Under the pieces are notes generated by a model. It was not told the origin of the DNA. It worked only from the letters and a program-made list of their open reading frames with translations, and did not search any database. A stretch of 29,446 nucleotides of DNA, taken from the NCBI GenBank assembly GCA_048549915.1, contig JBLYYE010000022.1:1-29446 (forward strand), read 5' to 3'. The stretch is from LSUCC0057 sp048549915. Lineage in GTDB: Bacteria > Pseudomonadota > Gammaproteobacteria > Pseudomonadales > Porticoccaceae. Made by a program: the position numbers and the translations under genes. Below, one piece after another: positions 7,136-15,285 of the stretch (positions are counted from its first letter, which is position 1; the number at the start of each line of letters is the position of its first letter).

Positions 7136-8833
7136 TCAGCCGATATACCGATCTCGCTTATTGGCTTTGAGTTTTTCTAAATCGACAATAATTAAACCAT
7201 CGACGCAGTCGCCAAAATCGGGGTCTACGCTAAAAGCGGCAAATTCAATACCGCCTGGCTCGCAAAGATCAGTATATTGCTTGTAGAGCGTTGGCACCGC
7301 CATTTGCATCTGGCTGAGCTGCTCCTTCAGGATGATAAATTCTTCTCGAGCATCACTGCCGGGGAGTAATTGTTGGCAGAGTGTTTGATGCTCAGCGTCG
7401 ATCTGGTAGGGTCTTTTGGCGGTGGCGTAGTCGCTGTTAGCTGGGTAGTGAAGAGCATAGTAATGAACCAGCAGAGCCATGGCGTAAGGTGGGAAGCTGT
7501 TGGACAAGGTCACTGGGCCAAAAAGGTAGCGGTAGTGAGGGTTGCGCGCCAGATAGGCACCTATGCCGTACCATAAATAGTCGAGGCTGCGTCGTCCCCA
7601 GTAACGCGGTTGTACAAAACTTCGGCCAAGCTCTATGCTCGCCTCTAAAACCGGTTGTATGGCGGGTTTAAAATCAAACAGTGTCTGCGTGTAGAGCAGA
7701 TGGTCTGGGATTTGATCGCAGGGTGCGAAACGGTAGGCACCAGCAATTTCAAGATCCTCATCATCCCACAAAATTAATTGCAGGTAATTGCGGTCAAAGC
7801 TGTCGATATCGCGTTTTTTTCCTGTGCCTTCGCCGACAGCGCGAAAAGAGATTTCGCGCAGACGACCAATTTCACGCAGTACCAGTGGGTCTTGGTCGCC
7901 GCTGAACAGGTAGATCTTTTTCCCGTCAGCGGTTTCCCCTAATAGTTCGCCAGCTCTGATGTGGCGCCGCAAGACGGCGCGCTCTTCGGGTGCGGCGGTG
8001 GCAACTTGTTCAGGCAGGATAGCCTTACGGCCTGCACCAATCCGGTAGAGGTGCTTTCGCAACAGCTTGGCTTTCTCTTTTTTGGGTAGTGTTAGCTTGG
8101 CGATATCAGCGCTATCTATTGGCTTGCCAATACGCAAATGGGCGCAGTTATGAGTTTGTTTGAACATCTCTCGCACCAACCAGAGTGTGGATAGGGGCAG
8201 GGCGATAAGTGAAAGCGCATAAAAAAAGATCGAGTTGCGCGCATTAATGTGAACCGGTACCAGTGGTGCGCGACTCTTTTCACTAAACCGGATTACCCCG
8301 CTTTGCCACGCTCGGTCGCGAATGCCGCGAGTGCTCATGCGCGACACTTCGCCTGCGGGAAAGATAATTAAAGCACCCTCATTACTGAGGTGCTGGTCTA
8401 TAGATTTAATCGCGTGGCGTGCAGTCTTGCCGTTCATAGCATCAACGGGCAGGAGTAGATTCTCCAGCGGTTCAATGGCCTGAAGGATCTCATTGCCAAC
8501 GACTTTAACGTCGCTGCGTATCTCGCGTAGAAGAGTCAGCAGAGCCAGGCCGTCAAGAGAGCCGATGGGGTGGTTGGCGACAATAATGACGCGCCCACTG
8601 GCGGGAATGTTGCTGCGTTCACTGGCGCGTACGGTGTAGCTGAAGTCAAAGTGCTCGAGTACTTGTTCTGCAAAATCAAAGCCGCGCAAATGCGGGTAGC
8701 TCTCACCAAACTGGCGGAGTTCGCGCTCGTGGAAGAGGTGGCGAAAAAATCTCAGCAATCCTCTGCCAAGCTTCGGGCGCGCTTGCAGAAGATTGGGGAA
8801 ACGTTGATTAAGTAGAGTTTCTACGTTGAGCAT
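7136..8833 (-). CDS. Fused lysophospholipid-type O-acyltransferase / OlsB-like N-acyltransferase (OlsF type)
   Basis: This 565-residue protein joins two acyltransferase domains. Residues about 40-260 are PlsC-like, with the NHPIGSLDG active-site block (His88, Asp94) and the FPAGE acceptor motif at 157-161. A hydrophobic stretch at about 202-219 may touch the membrane. Residues about 290-500 resemble the GNAT/haemolysin-type OlsB domain: REIGRLREISFRAVGEGTG at 319-337, then a DRNY..LILWD segment. In OlsF of Serratia the same domain pair makes ornithine lipid, the OlsB half placing the 3-hydroxyacyl amide and the PlsC half the ester-linked chain. Ornithine lipid or another acylated amino acid is therefore the likely product, acting at the inner membrane. 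It lies between DUF971 and ubiE, where pseudomonads keep the pha cluster. The acceptor is not proven. Confidence 0.85.
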   Translation of the reverse strand: MLNVETLLNQRFPNLLQARPKLGRGLLRFFRHLFHERELRQFGESYPHLRGFDFAEQVLEHFDFSYTVRASERSNIPASGRVIIVANHPIGSLDGLALLTLLREIRSDVKVVGNEILQAIEPLENLLLPVDAMNGKTARHAIKSIDQHLSNEGALIIFPAGEVSRMSTRGIRDRAWQSGVIRFSEKSRAPLVPVHINARNSIFFYALSLIALPLSTLWLVREMFKQTHNCAHLRIGKPIDSADIAKLTLPKKEKAKLLRKHLYRIGAGRKAILPEQVATAAPEERAVLRRHIRAGELLGETADGKKIYLFSGDQDPLVLREIGRLREISFRAVGEGTGKKRDIDSFDRNYLQLILWDDEDLEIAGAYRFAPCDQIPDHLLYTQTLFDFKPAIQPVLEASIELGRSFVQPRYWGRRSLDYLWYGIGAYLARNPHYRYLFGPVTLSNSFPPYAMALLVHYYALHYPANSDYATAKRPYQIDAEHQTLCQQLLPGSDAREEFIILKEQLSQMQMAVPTLYKQYTDLCEPGGIEFAAFSVDPDFGDCVDGLIIVDLEKLKANKRDRYIG

Positions 8834-8929
8834 AGCTAATACCCGTCATTGGTATCAGGACAGCGTATGGCATAACAGTGAATTTTTTTTGACAGAATAA
8901 TGGCACGGATATGACAAAGTGCCTGGCCG

Positions 8930-9322
8930 CTATTCGATGAACTTAACCACCGCCACGTCGGCATCGCGCGAAATACCGCGGTTGTGCAGCTGCTCGAGAT
9001 AAGCCGCCCAGCGCTGCGGTTGTTCGCTGCCGAGCTGCTGCAAATACTCCCAAGTGTAGATGCCAGAGTTGTGGCCATCGCTGAAATGTATTTGCAGCGC
9101 GTAGTTACCTGCCATCTCGATTTTTTCGACAGTAACCAAGCGCTTGCCGTACTGTAAAACAGCTTGGCCGCGACCGTGTCCACGCACCTCCGCACTGGGC
9201 GAGTTGACCCGCAGATACTCCGCGGGTAAAGCGAACTCTCGCTCCCCATCGGTCTCTTTGTAACAGAGCAGCAGCTGATCGCGTTTGCTGTTTAAAGTGA
9301 TTTTTTTAGGTTGCAGGCTCAT
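8930..9322 (-). CDS. DUF971 / gamma-butyrobetaine hydroxylase-like N-terminal domain protein
   Basis: The 130-residue product is a small soluble protein of the DUF971 family, the same fold as the N-terminal domain of gamma-butyrobetaine hydroxylase. Recognisable parts are FALPAEYLRVNSPSAEV, the GHG segment, VEKIEMAGNYALQIHFSDGHNSGIYTWEYL and a C-terminal helix. I chose the ATG at 9322 (MSLQPKKI) because it follows the hslU stop by one base and gives the family length. An upstream ATG at 9397 would read through the end of hslU. The family is linked to hslVU in many gammaproteobacteria. Its function is not established, though iron-sulfur or metal-related roles have been proposed for relatives. 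Confidence 0.88.
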   Translation of the reverse strand: MSLQPKKITLNSKRDQLLLCYKETDGEREFALPAEYLRVNSPSAEVRGHGRGQAVLQYGKRLVTVEKIEMAGNYALQIHFSDGHNSGIYTWEYLQQLGSEQPQRWAAYLEQLHNRGISRDADVAVVKFIE

Positions 9323-9323
9323 A

Positions 9324-10652
9324 TCAGAGAATGAACCGGCTGAGATCTTCATTGCTGGCGAGTTCACTGAGCTGTTGGTCGACGAACTGAGCATCAACTT
9401 TTACCGTTTCACCGCGGCTGGCTAAGTCTGCTGCTTCGAATGAGGTCTGCTCTAACAGCCGCTCTAAAATTGTATGCAGGCGACGAGCGCCGATATTCTC
9501 GGTGCGCTCGTTCACTTCAAAGGCGATTTCGGCAATGCGCCGAACACCCTCTGCAGTAAAGTCGACAGCCAACTCCTCAGTCGCCATCAGTGCGCGATAC
9601 TGGCGGGTCAGCGAAGCATTGGGTTCGGTGAGTATGCGCTCGAATTCGTCGGCGCCAAGTGACTCAAGCTCAACACGAATTGGCAGGCGCCCCTGAAGTT
9701 CGGGAATAAGATCGGACGGCTTGGCCAAGTGAAAGGCCCCCGAGGCGATAAACAAAATATGGTCAGTTTTGATCATGCCGTATTTAGTCGAGACCGTACT
9801 GCCCTCGATGAGAGGAAGAAGATCGCGCTGGACACCTTCGCGAGAGACATCGGCACCGCCGGCTTCGCCGCGGCGGCAAACTTTGTCGATCTCATCGAGA
9901 AAAACAATACCGCTCTGCTCAGCGGCTTCTACCCCGGCGGCGCGAATATCTTCTTCGTTGATTAATTTGGCCGCTTCCTCTTCTTGCAGATGTTTAAATG
10001 CAGCGGCAACGGTGAGCTTTTGGGTTTTGCGCTTCTCTTTGCCCATGTTGGAGAACATCTGTTGCAGCTGTGAGGTCATCTCCTCCATGCCGGGCGGCGC
10101 CATAATCTCTACGCCAGTATTCAGCTGTGCTAGATCGACCTCAATTTCTTTGTCGTTTAGTTCACCTTCACGCAGTTTTTTGCGGAAGACCTGTCGAGCG
10201 CTGCTGTCGACTTTCTCGCCATCGCGCGCCGGCGGCAGCAATATGTCTAGGATGCGCTCTTCCGCAGCATCTTGTGCACGAGGTTCTACTTTAGCCATCG
10301 CTTGCTCACGGCGCTGTTTTATCGCCGTCTCGACTAAGTCACGGATGATGGACTCGACATCTTTGCCGACGTAGCCCACTTCGGTGAATTTGGTCGCTTC
10401 AATTTTAATGAAAGGGGCATTGGCCAGTTTCGCCAGACGGCGGGCAATCTCAGTTTTACCGACTCCGGTGGGGCCGATCATCAGAATATTTTTTGGGGTT
10501 ACTTCGCCGCGCAATTCATCGCCGAGCTGGCTGCGCCGCCAACGGTTGCGCAGGGCGATAGCGACGGCGCGCTTGGCCGCTTCTTGGCCAATAATGTGGC
10601 GGTTGAGTTCGTGAACAATTTCGCGCGGCGTCATGGGGCTGCTGTTGGTCAT
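9324..10652 (-). CDS. hslU: HslU, ATPase subunit of the HslUV protease
   Basis: HslU is the AAA+ unfoldase that feeds proteins to the HslV peptidase in the cytosol. The 442-residue protein shows Walker A GPTGVGKT at 60-67, the substrate-gripping pore loop GYVG at 93-96, an inserted I-domain of about 110-230 that is rich in Glu and Arg, and Walker B FLDEID at 251-256. A sensor-2 region (IGARRLHTILERLLE) follows, and the C-terminal DLSRFIL tail is the part that inserts into HslV to activate it. Length equals the E. coli protein closely. It follows hslV by 37 bases and precedes the DUF971 gene by one base, so the three share a transcript, probably under the heat-shock promoter before hslV. Confidence 0.98.
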   Translation of the reverse strand: MTNSSPMTPREIVHELNRHIIGQEAAKRAVAIALRNRWRRSQLGDELRGEVTPKNILMIGPTGVGKTEIARRLAKLANAPFIKIEATKFTEVGYVGKDVESIIRDLVETAIKQRREQAMAKVEPRAQDAAEERILDILLPPARDGEKVDSSARQVFRKKLREGELNDKEIEVDLAQLNTGVEIMAPPGMEEMTSQLQQMFSNMGKEKRKTQKLTVAAAFKHLQEEEAAKLINEEDIRAAGVEAAEQSGIVFLDEIDKVCRRGEAGGADVSREGVQRDLLPLIEGSTVSTKYGMIKTDHILFIASGAFHLAKPSDLIPELQGRLPIRVELESLGADEFERILTEPNASLTRQYRALMATEELAVDFTAEGVRRIAEIAFEVNERTENIGARRLHTILERLLEQTSFEAADLASRGETVKVDAQFVDQQLSELASNEDLSRFIL

Positions 10653-10689
10653 AGCAATCTCTTAATTAGCTGGAGTGTTTGAGGTCGAT

Positions 10690-11235
10690 TCAGCGGTTGC
10701 TATCGAGCTCTTCAATAGTGTGGTTCTGATTGGTGTAGATACAGATATCGCCAGCAATACGCAGCCCTTCAGAGACGATTGTGTGCGCATCGAGCCCACT
10801 GTTGTCGAGCAGGGCGCGCGCCGCCGACTGGGCAAACGGCCCACCGGAGCCGATAGCGATAAGGTCATCCTCAGGCTGGATGACGTCGCCATTGCCGGTA
10901 ATGATCAGCGAGGCCTCGGCATCTGCAACTGCCAGTAGCGCCTCTAAGCGGCGCAGAATACGGTCAGTGCGCCAATCTTTGGCTAATTCAACGGCAGCGC
11001 GGGTGAGCTGGCCATGGTGCTGTTCTAGCTTGGCTTCAAAGCGTTCGAACAGTGTGAAAGCGTCGGCGGTACCGCCGGCAAAACCGGCGATGACTTTACC
11101 GTTGTAGAGGCGGCGAACTTTGCGCGCATTGCCTTTCATGATGGTGTTGCCCAGCGAGACCTGGCCGTCGCCACCAATGACCACTTTGCCATTGCGACGC
11201 ACCGAAAGAATAGTTGTGCCACGGTACTGTTCCAT
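10690..11235 (-). CDS. hslV: HslV, peptidase subunit of the HslUV protease
   Basis: HslV is a proteasome-like threonine peptidase that forms a double hexameric chamber capped by HslU. The 181-residue product has TTILSVRRNGKVVIGGDGQVS at the N-terminus, KGNARKVRRLY, AGFAGGTADAFTLFERFE, and GNGDVIQPEDDLIAIGSGG near residue 115. The catalytic threonine corresponds to T7, since E. coli HslV begins Met-Thr-Thr-Ile. This product would thus need removal of a six-residue leader (MEQYRG) rather than Met alone. No shorter ATG start exists, and this leader form occurs in other gammaproteobacteria. The gene heads hslV-hslU-DUF971. Confidence 0.97.
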   Translation of the reverse strand: MEQYRGTTILSVRRNGKVVIGGDGQVSLGNTIMKGNARKVRRLYNGKVIAGFAGGTADAFTLFERFEAKLEQHHGQLTRAAVELAKDWRTDRILRRLEALLAVADAEASLIITGNGDVIQPEDDLIAIGSGGPFAQSAARALLDNSGLDAHTIVSEGLRIAGDICIYTNQNHTIEELDSNR

Positions 11236-11270
11236 AATGGCTATCCTGTTAAGTTTATTTATGAACTATA

Positions 11271-11298
11271 AATTGGGGTGCTGGAGCGTTATTTCAAC
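11271..11298 (-). promoter_or_regulatory. Sigma-32 type heat-shock promoter upstream of hslV
   Basis: On the - strand a GTTGAAA -35 (+ strand 11292-11298) and a CCCCAATT -10 (11271-11278) are separated by 13 bases. The sigma-32 consensus is CTTGAAA, 13-17 bases, CCCCATNT. The match is 6 of 7 for the -35, and the -10 differs at a single specified position. Transcription would begin near 11264, about 29 bases before the hslV ATG. hslVU is a classical heat-shock operon in E. coli, so the position supports the call. Confidence 0.75.
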
Positions 11299-11317
11299 AC
11301 CACAACGTGACTGGTTT

Positions 11318-11704
11318 TTATTGAGTTTTCGTAAGTTGTGTGAACATTGAGTTGGCAATCGCTTCTAGCCCTTTGCGCGGGCGCACCATGACTTTGAATT
11401 CAGTAATTTGTCCGGCGCTGTTCCAGCTGATCAAGTCGATCCCATTGACTGCGATACCGTCGAGTTCAAGCTCGAACTCCAACAGTGCATCGCGTTCGCC
11501 AACAATCTCGCGCACATAGCGAAAACTGCCATTAAATAGGACACCAAAGGCGGCCGTGAGGTATTTGAGTGCAATGGCTTTACCGTGCTGTGGGGTGTGT
11601 ACCACTGGCGAGTAGAAAACCACATCTTCAGCCAGTAGTTCGGTTAAACCGGCAGGGTTGTTGCTCTCTACTAATCGATGCCAATGTTTTAATGCTGTAG
11701 ACAT
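11318..11704 (-). CDS. NTF2-like (SnoaL-type) family protein of unknown function
   Basis: The product is a 128-residue single-domain NTF2-like cone fold: an N-terminal helix (ALKHWHRLVESNNPAGLTELL), then DVVFYSPVVHTPQHGKAIALKYLTAAF and a set of strands (FELELDGIAVNGIDLISWNSAGQI) ending in VRPRKGLEAI. The fold can be an enzyme (isomerase, hydratase) or just a binding pocket, and no catalytic residue set allows a choice. I chose ATG 11704 (MSTALKHW) because the domain begins there. An ATG at 11746 would add 14 polar residues and lies 8 bases after the thioesterase stop, so it cannot be excluded. It is the third gene of the M16 peptidase-thioesterase run. Confidence 0.8.
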   Translation of the reverse strand: MSTALKHWHRLVESNNPAGLTELLAEDVVFYSPVVHTPQHGKAIALKYLTAAFGVLFNGSFRYVREIVGERDALLEFELELDGIAVNGIDLISWNSAGQITEFKVMVRPRKGLEAIANSMFTQLTKTQ

Positions 11705-11753
11705 AAAAGCTAACTCAGTTCTCCTCTGACCTTCGACGCCAGACATTCACGGA

Positions 11754-12155
11754 TTAAGACTCTGCATCGACAAGGTGGTCGCTGAGGCGTGTGCGCACCT
11801 CATCTGGGATTGCCTTAGTCGTTGAGCTGGCGTAGTCAAACCAAACGAGCACTGTCTCACCAGTAGCAGTGAGTTTGCCCTGTTGATAGAGCTCTTGATA
11901 AAAAATAAACGATTTGCCGCCAATGCTTTTAACCCAGCTTTTCACCGTGACTGGGTAATCGTAGTAAGTTTGTTGGCGGTAGTTAATCTCAACTTTAGCT
12001 ACGATCAACGGCCAATCTTCTCGAGTGAGGCTGGGGTGACAGAGCTTGAACAGCGGATTGCGGGCATGCTCAAACCAGACCGGCAAGGTGGTATTGCCGA
12101 TATGGCCCATGGCGTCGGTCTCGTTGTAGCGAGGTTCGATTTCGAGCTCAAACAT
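11754..12155 (-). CDS. 4-hydroxybenzoyl-CoA-type (hot-dog) acyl-CoA thioesterase
   Basis: The 133-residue protein has the 4HBT hot-dog pattern: PRYNETDAMGHIGNTTLPVWFEHAR at 8-32, with the catalytic Asp in the ETDAMGH motif. Strands VAKVEINYRQQTYYDYPVTV and FIFYQELYQQGKLTATGETVLVWFD follow. Such enzymes hydrolyse acyl-CoA or aryl-CoA thioesters in the cytosol; the substrate is not predictable here. The start at 12155 (MFELEIEP) gives the family length and lies inside the last codons of the M16 peptidase gene, an 8-base overlap that implies coupling. A start 10 residues earlier would lie deeper in that gene and is less likely. Confidence 0.88.
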   Translation of the reverse strand: MFELEIEPRYNETDAMGHIGNTTLPVWFEHARNPLFKLCHPSLTREDWPLIVAKVEINYRQQTYYDYPVTVKSWVKSIGGKSFIFYQELYQQGKLTATGETVLVWFDYASSTTKAIPDEVRTRLSDHLVDAES

Positions 12156-15090
12156 GGGTTGTTTCCCAGCCGGTCTGCTCAGCATTTTTGGCGCCAGTAA
12201 GCACGGCAGTATTAGCTTTTTCAGCGGTTAAATAGTGCGCAGCTACCCGCTGTAGATCGGCTGCGCTGACCGCTAATACGGCGGCTCGGTAGTGCTCAAT
12301 ATCAGCTTTACTGCGTCCGCTGAGTTCACTGTGAAACGCTTGAATAGCCTCGCCGGCGGGGGTGCCTGGTTTATCCATAGCGCTAATAACGCCGAGTACG
12401 GCCTCGTCGATAGCCTCCTGGCTAGGTGTGGTCTCAGTGACCCATTCAATGGCTTTGTCAAAATCGGTCAAGGTGCCCTCGATGCGCGGATCGCGGTAGG
12501 AGAAAAAACGAAACGCTGCGGCCATATTGTCTTGGCCGGCTCCAGCTCCGTAAGCGCCGCCTTGTTCGCGAATGGCGCGGTGCAGGTAGCCGTTGCGCAG
12601 CAGCCCGCCAAGTACCGCCAGCGGCGCCGCATCTTGGTGTTCAAACGAGACAGTAGGGTAGGCGCGGGCACAGTAGCTGACGGTGCTGTTGATCGCCCAG
12701 CAGTGCGGATTGGCTGGTGTAGTTTTACCGGGTTGGGGCAGGTTGGGGCGTTGCCAATGACTCTGCGTGTCGTCAGCAAACTGTTCGGCAAGGGTTTGCG
12801 CAAACGGCATTAAACGCTCGGGCTCAGCCACCAATAGGTAGCGGCGTGGTTGAGCTAAAACCTGCTGGTGAATAGCGGTAAATTGATCTGCTAGTTGTTG
12901 TAGTGCGGCCGGATCTTCAATGGTTTTATCCAGCGCTTTGAGTGCTATCACGCCATCGGTGCCGTTCCACTGCTGGTTGATGGCGGCAAAGCGGGAGAGC
13001 GATGCACTGGCTGCGGCCATGGCGAGCAGATGGCCCGAGCCGACTAGGCTCGCCTCGCGATGGGCGCGCATTTGAGAGATTAACTCGCGGATACGCTCCA
13101 GCTCGTCAAAGCGCACGGTGTTCATAGACTCATTCATCAGCGCACAAATCTGAGCTTGATTGTCTGCCAACCCTTTGGCGCTAAAAGTGATTGTGCCAGC
13201 CACACTGTTGGCGTCGGCTTTGTCGGCGCGCACACCCGCTGCAGCGCTCCAGCTGCCGATCAATTCAGAGTGCCAGAGTTGGGTAGAGAGATAGTCGCGT
13301 TCGCCAACGCCTAGCTCAGTCACACAGGCGGCATAGAGTGGCAGCAGGGCAAATAGTTCCTCGCTGAGCTGCGGCAGCGGCATCACCAGTTGTTGGTATA
13401 CCAAACCATTGGTGCCGGCACCGTATTGAGTCAACGCGAGTGGCTCTTCGCTGCTGTCGGTGGGCTCGACGTAATGGATGGCCGCAGGAATATCCTCACG
13501 GCCAACTTTGGGCAGCATGTCCATCTCTTCGGCCTGCTCTTGGCGCTCCTTGAGTGCCGCTGCGCGGTCGATAATGGTTTGTTTATCTGCCTCTGTTAGC
13601 TGCTCAGCCAGCGCATCTAGACGGGCGCGCTCAGCGGCGTCATTGCGCGCGTTAAGTTGCTCGTCGGGTGTCATCAATAGACGAATGCGGTGCGGGTTGT
13701 CGAGCAGCTGCTCGCGCACCAACTGCTTGATAAACTCAGGGTTTTTGATTGACTCTTTGAGCTCGGCCAAAACCGGGTCTAGGTCCAATAGCGACACCGG
13801 ATCGCCGCGGTGAGTGGCACTGGTCAGCGCAGTTAAAATTAGGTGCAGTCCATAAGGATAGCCGCCGCCGGAAATTTCACGCTGTTGCAGCTCCAGCTGA
13901 TGCAAACTCGCAGCTACTTGTGAGTAAGGCAAACCATTATTGGCGACATCGGTAAGCGTTGCCAAGACTTGCTGTTCCAGTGCTTCGGCGCTCTGTTCAG
14001 CGCTGGCATCGTCTGCGCCCTCAATACCACAGGCAAAGCAGATTTCACGCTGCGAATCTTCCAAACCACACATTGGCGAGGGCGATAGCCCCAAGTCGGT
14101 GGTTTCGAGCAATTTTTGCAGCGGTGAGGCGCTGTTGTCGAACAGCACGCTAGAGAGCAGACGAGCGCGCATAGTCGCGGCGAGATCGGTGGAGTCGCCC
14201 AGCAGCCAAGCCAGTACCACATGGCTGCGCCGGCTGCTGTCGTCACCGCTGTCGGCGGCGTAGGATTTAATGAATTGTTGCGGTTCGCCGTAGCGCTGCT
14301 CTGGATCGACACCAATGTGGCAATCGAGCGCCTCAAAGCGGGAGAGTGCCAGATTTTCAAATTTCTCTTGATGTTCACTGGCAGCTATATCGCCATAGGT
14401 GATAAAGATCGCGTTGCTAGGGTGGTAGTGGCGTTGGTAGAACGCTTTAAATTGATCGTAGTTCAGCGAGGGGATATCAGCCGGTTCGCCACCGCTATTG
14501 TAGTGATAAGTTGTGGTTGGGTAGAGATGGCGACTCATTGTCTGCCACAACACAGAGTTGACTGAACTCATCGCACCTTTCATCTCGTTGTAGACCACTC
14601 CTTTGTACTCGAGCGGAGTGCCGCTGTCTGCAGGCTCGGCAAACTCAACACGGTGGCCCTCTTGAGCAAAATCGAGCGGATCAAGGCGCGCAAAAAATAC
14701 CGAATCCAAGTAGACCTCAAGCAGATTGTTGAAGTCTTTACGATTTTGGCTGGCAAACGGATAGGCGGTCCAGTCACTGCTGGTGAAAGCGTTCATAAAA
14801 GTGTTAAGTGAACGGCGTATCATCATGAAAAAGGGGTCGCGGACTGGAAACTTTTCACTGCCACACAGCGCGGTGTGCTCGAGGATATGGGCGACGCCGG
14901 TAGAATCCATCGGCACGGTGCGCAACGCTACCAAGAAGACATTTTCACTGTTATCGGCGTGTAGATGAATATGCTGTGCGCCAGTAACTCGGTGTCGGTA
15001 CTCTTGGAAAGTGAGATTGAGAGAGGGGATATGCTGTTCGCGCAGCCATTCAAAGGCAGGATGTGCACTGGCAGTTTGGGTTTCGCTCAT
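12148..15090 (-). CDS. M16C (presequence-protease-like) zinc metallopeptidase
   Basis: This 980-residue protein matches the M16C group (PreP/Cym1), single-chain insulinase relatives that degrade short unfolded peptides in a closed chamber. The inverted zinc motif HILEH is at 68-72 (His68, His72 ligands, Glu71 catalytic) and the third ligand Glu169 lies in VVYNEMKGAMS. ALCGSEKFPVRDPFF and NTFMNAFTSSDWTAYPF are M16C signatures. The C-terminal half holds the inactive partner domain, with REQGGAYGAGAG and FFSYRDPR. No signal peptide is visible, so it is probably cytosolic. It starts the thioesterase/NTF2 run and has its own promoter candidate upstream. Confidence 0.95.
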   Translation of the reverse strand: MSETQTASAHPAFEWLREQHIPSLNLTFQEYRHRVTGAQHIHLHADNSENVFLVALRTVPMDSTGVAHILEHTALCGSEKFPVRDPFFMMIRRSLNTFMNAFTSSDWTAYPFASQNRKDFNNLLEVYLDSVFFARLDPLDFAQEGHRVEFAEPADSGTPLEYKGVVYNEMKGAMSSVNSVLWQTMSRHLYPTTTYHYNSGGEPADIPSLNYDQFKAFYQRHYHPSNAIFITYGDIAASEHQEKFENLALSRFEALDCHIGVDPEQRYGEPQQFIKSYAADSGDDSSRRSHVVLAWLLGDSTDLAATMRARLLSSVLFDNSASPLQKLLETTDLGLSPSPMCGLEDSQREICFACGIEGADDASAEQSAEALEQQVLATLTDVANNGLPYSQVAASLHQLELQQREISGGGYPYGLHLILTALTSATHRGDPVSLLDLDPVLAELKESIKNPEFIKQLVREQLLDNPHRIRLLMTPDEQLNARNDAAERARLDALAEQLTEADKQTIIDRAAALKERQEQAEEMDMLPKVGREDIPAAIHYVEPTDSSEEPLALTQYGAGTNGLVYQQLVMPLPQLSEELFALLPLYAACVTELGVGERDYLSTQLWHSELIGSWSAAAGVRADKADANSVAGTITFSAKGLADNQAQICALMNESMNTVRFDELERIRELISQMRAHREASLVGSGHLLAMAAASASLSRFAAINQQWNGTDGVIALKALDKTIEDPAALQQLADQFTAIHQQVLAQPRRYLLVAEPERLMPFAQTLAEQFADDTQSHWQRPNLPQPGKTTPANPHCWAINSTVSYCARAYPTVSFEHQDAAPLAVLGGLLRNGYLHRAIREQGGAYGAGAGQDNMAAAFRFFSYRDPRIEGTLTDFDKAIEWVTETTPSQEAIDEAVLGVISAMDKPGTPAGEAIQAFHSELSGRSKADIEHYRAAVLAVSAADLQRVAAHYLTAEKANTAVLTGAKNAEQTGWETTHV

Positions 15091-15150
15091 GGTGTGGCTC
15101 TCATCAGTTTTGGCGGGAGTGGCAATATGGCCCTCCGCAACAGAGGCAGT

Positions 15151-15178
15151 ATTCTACGGCAACAGGCTGGATCCACAA
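15151..15178 (-). promoter_or_regulatory. Candidate sigma-70 promoter for the M16 peptidase gene
   Basis: On the - strand TTGTGG (+ strand 15173-15178) and TAGAAT (15151-15156) are 16 bases apart. The -10 matches 5 of 6 and the -35 matches the TTG core. Transcription would start near 15144, leaving a leader of about 54 bases. It is the best match in the divergent gap. Confidence 0.45.
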
Positions 15179-15197
15179 GGGTTGTAGTGAGCCTAAA

Positions 15198-15213
15198 GTG
15201 CAGTGCAGTGCAG
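15198..15213. repeat. Short tandem repeat (GTGCA x3)
   Basis: Three direct copies of GTGCA plus one G lie in the divergent gap between the M16 peptidase and MaoC genes. They occupy the -35 area of the + strand promoter candidate. Repeat-number change here could alter promoter strength, but nothing in one sequence shows that it does. Confidence 0.6.
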
Positions 15214-15229
15214 AGAAGCTGGAGTAGTT

Positions 15230-15235
15230 TATAAT
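15230..15235 (+). promoter_or_regulatory. Consensus -10 element before the MaoC-type gene
   Basis: A perfect TATAAT lies 50 bases before the ATG at 15286. The -35 position 17 bases upstream reads AGTGCA, within the GTGCA repeat, and is a poor match. The start of transcription would be near 15242. Activator dependence would explain a strong -10 with a weak -35, but this is inference. Confidence 0.4.
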
Positions 15236-15285
15236 GACAATAGATTGTTTAAGGTCTTTGGGGTGCGTTGCTCGGGTTATAACTT

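Noticed and set aside
8889..8910. TTGACA followed by TATGAC on the + strand after the DUF971 gene
   Set aside because: The spacing is only 15 bases, the -10 is poor, and the only gene downstream on that strand is far away; the run of T before it is chance AT-rich sequence.
8836..9249. Frame of 137 codons on the - strand through DUF971 and the following gap
   Set aside because: It overlaps the DUF971 gene in another frame, is rich in Ser, Arg and Cys without domain pattern, and starts inside that gene.
9769..10374. 201-codon + strand frame opposite hslU
   Set aside because: The Ser/Arg-rich product is what antisense of a well-conserved GC-rich gene gives; no promoter or ribosome site supports it.
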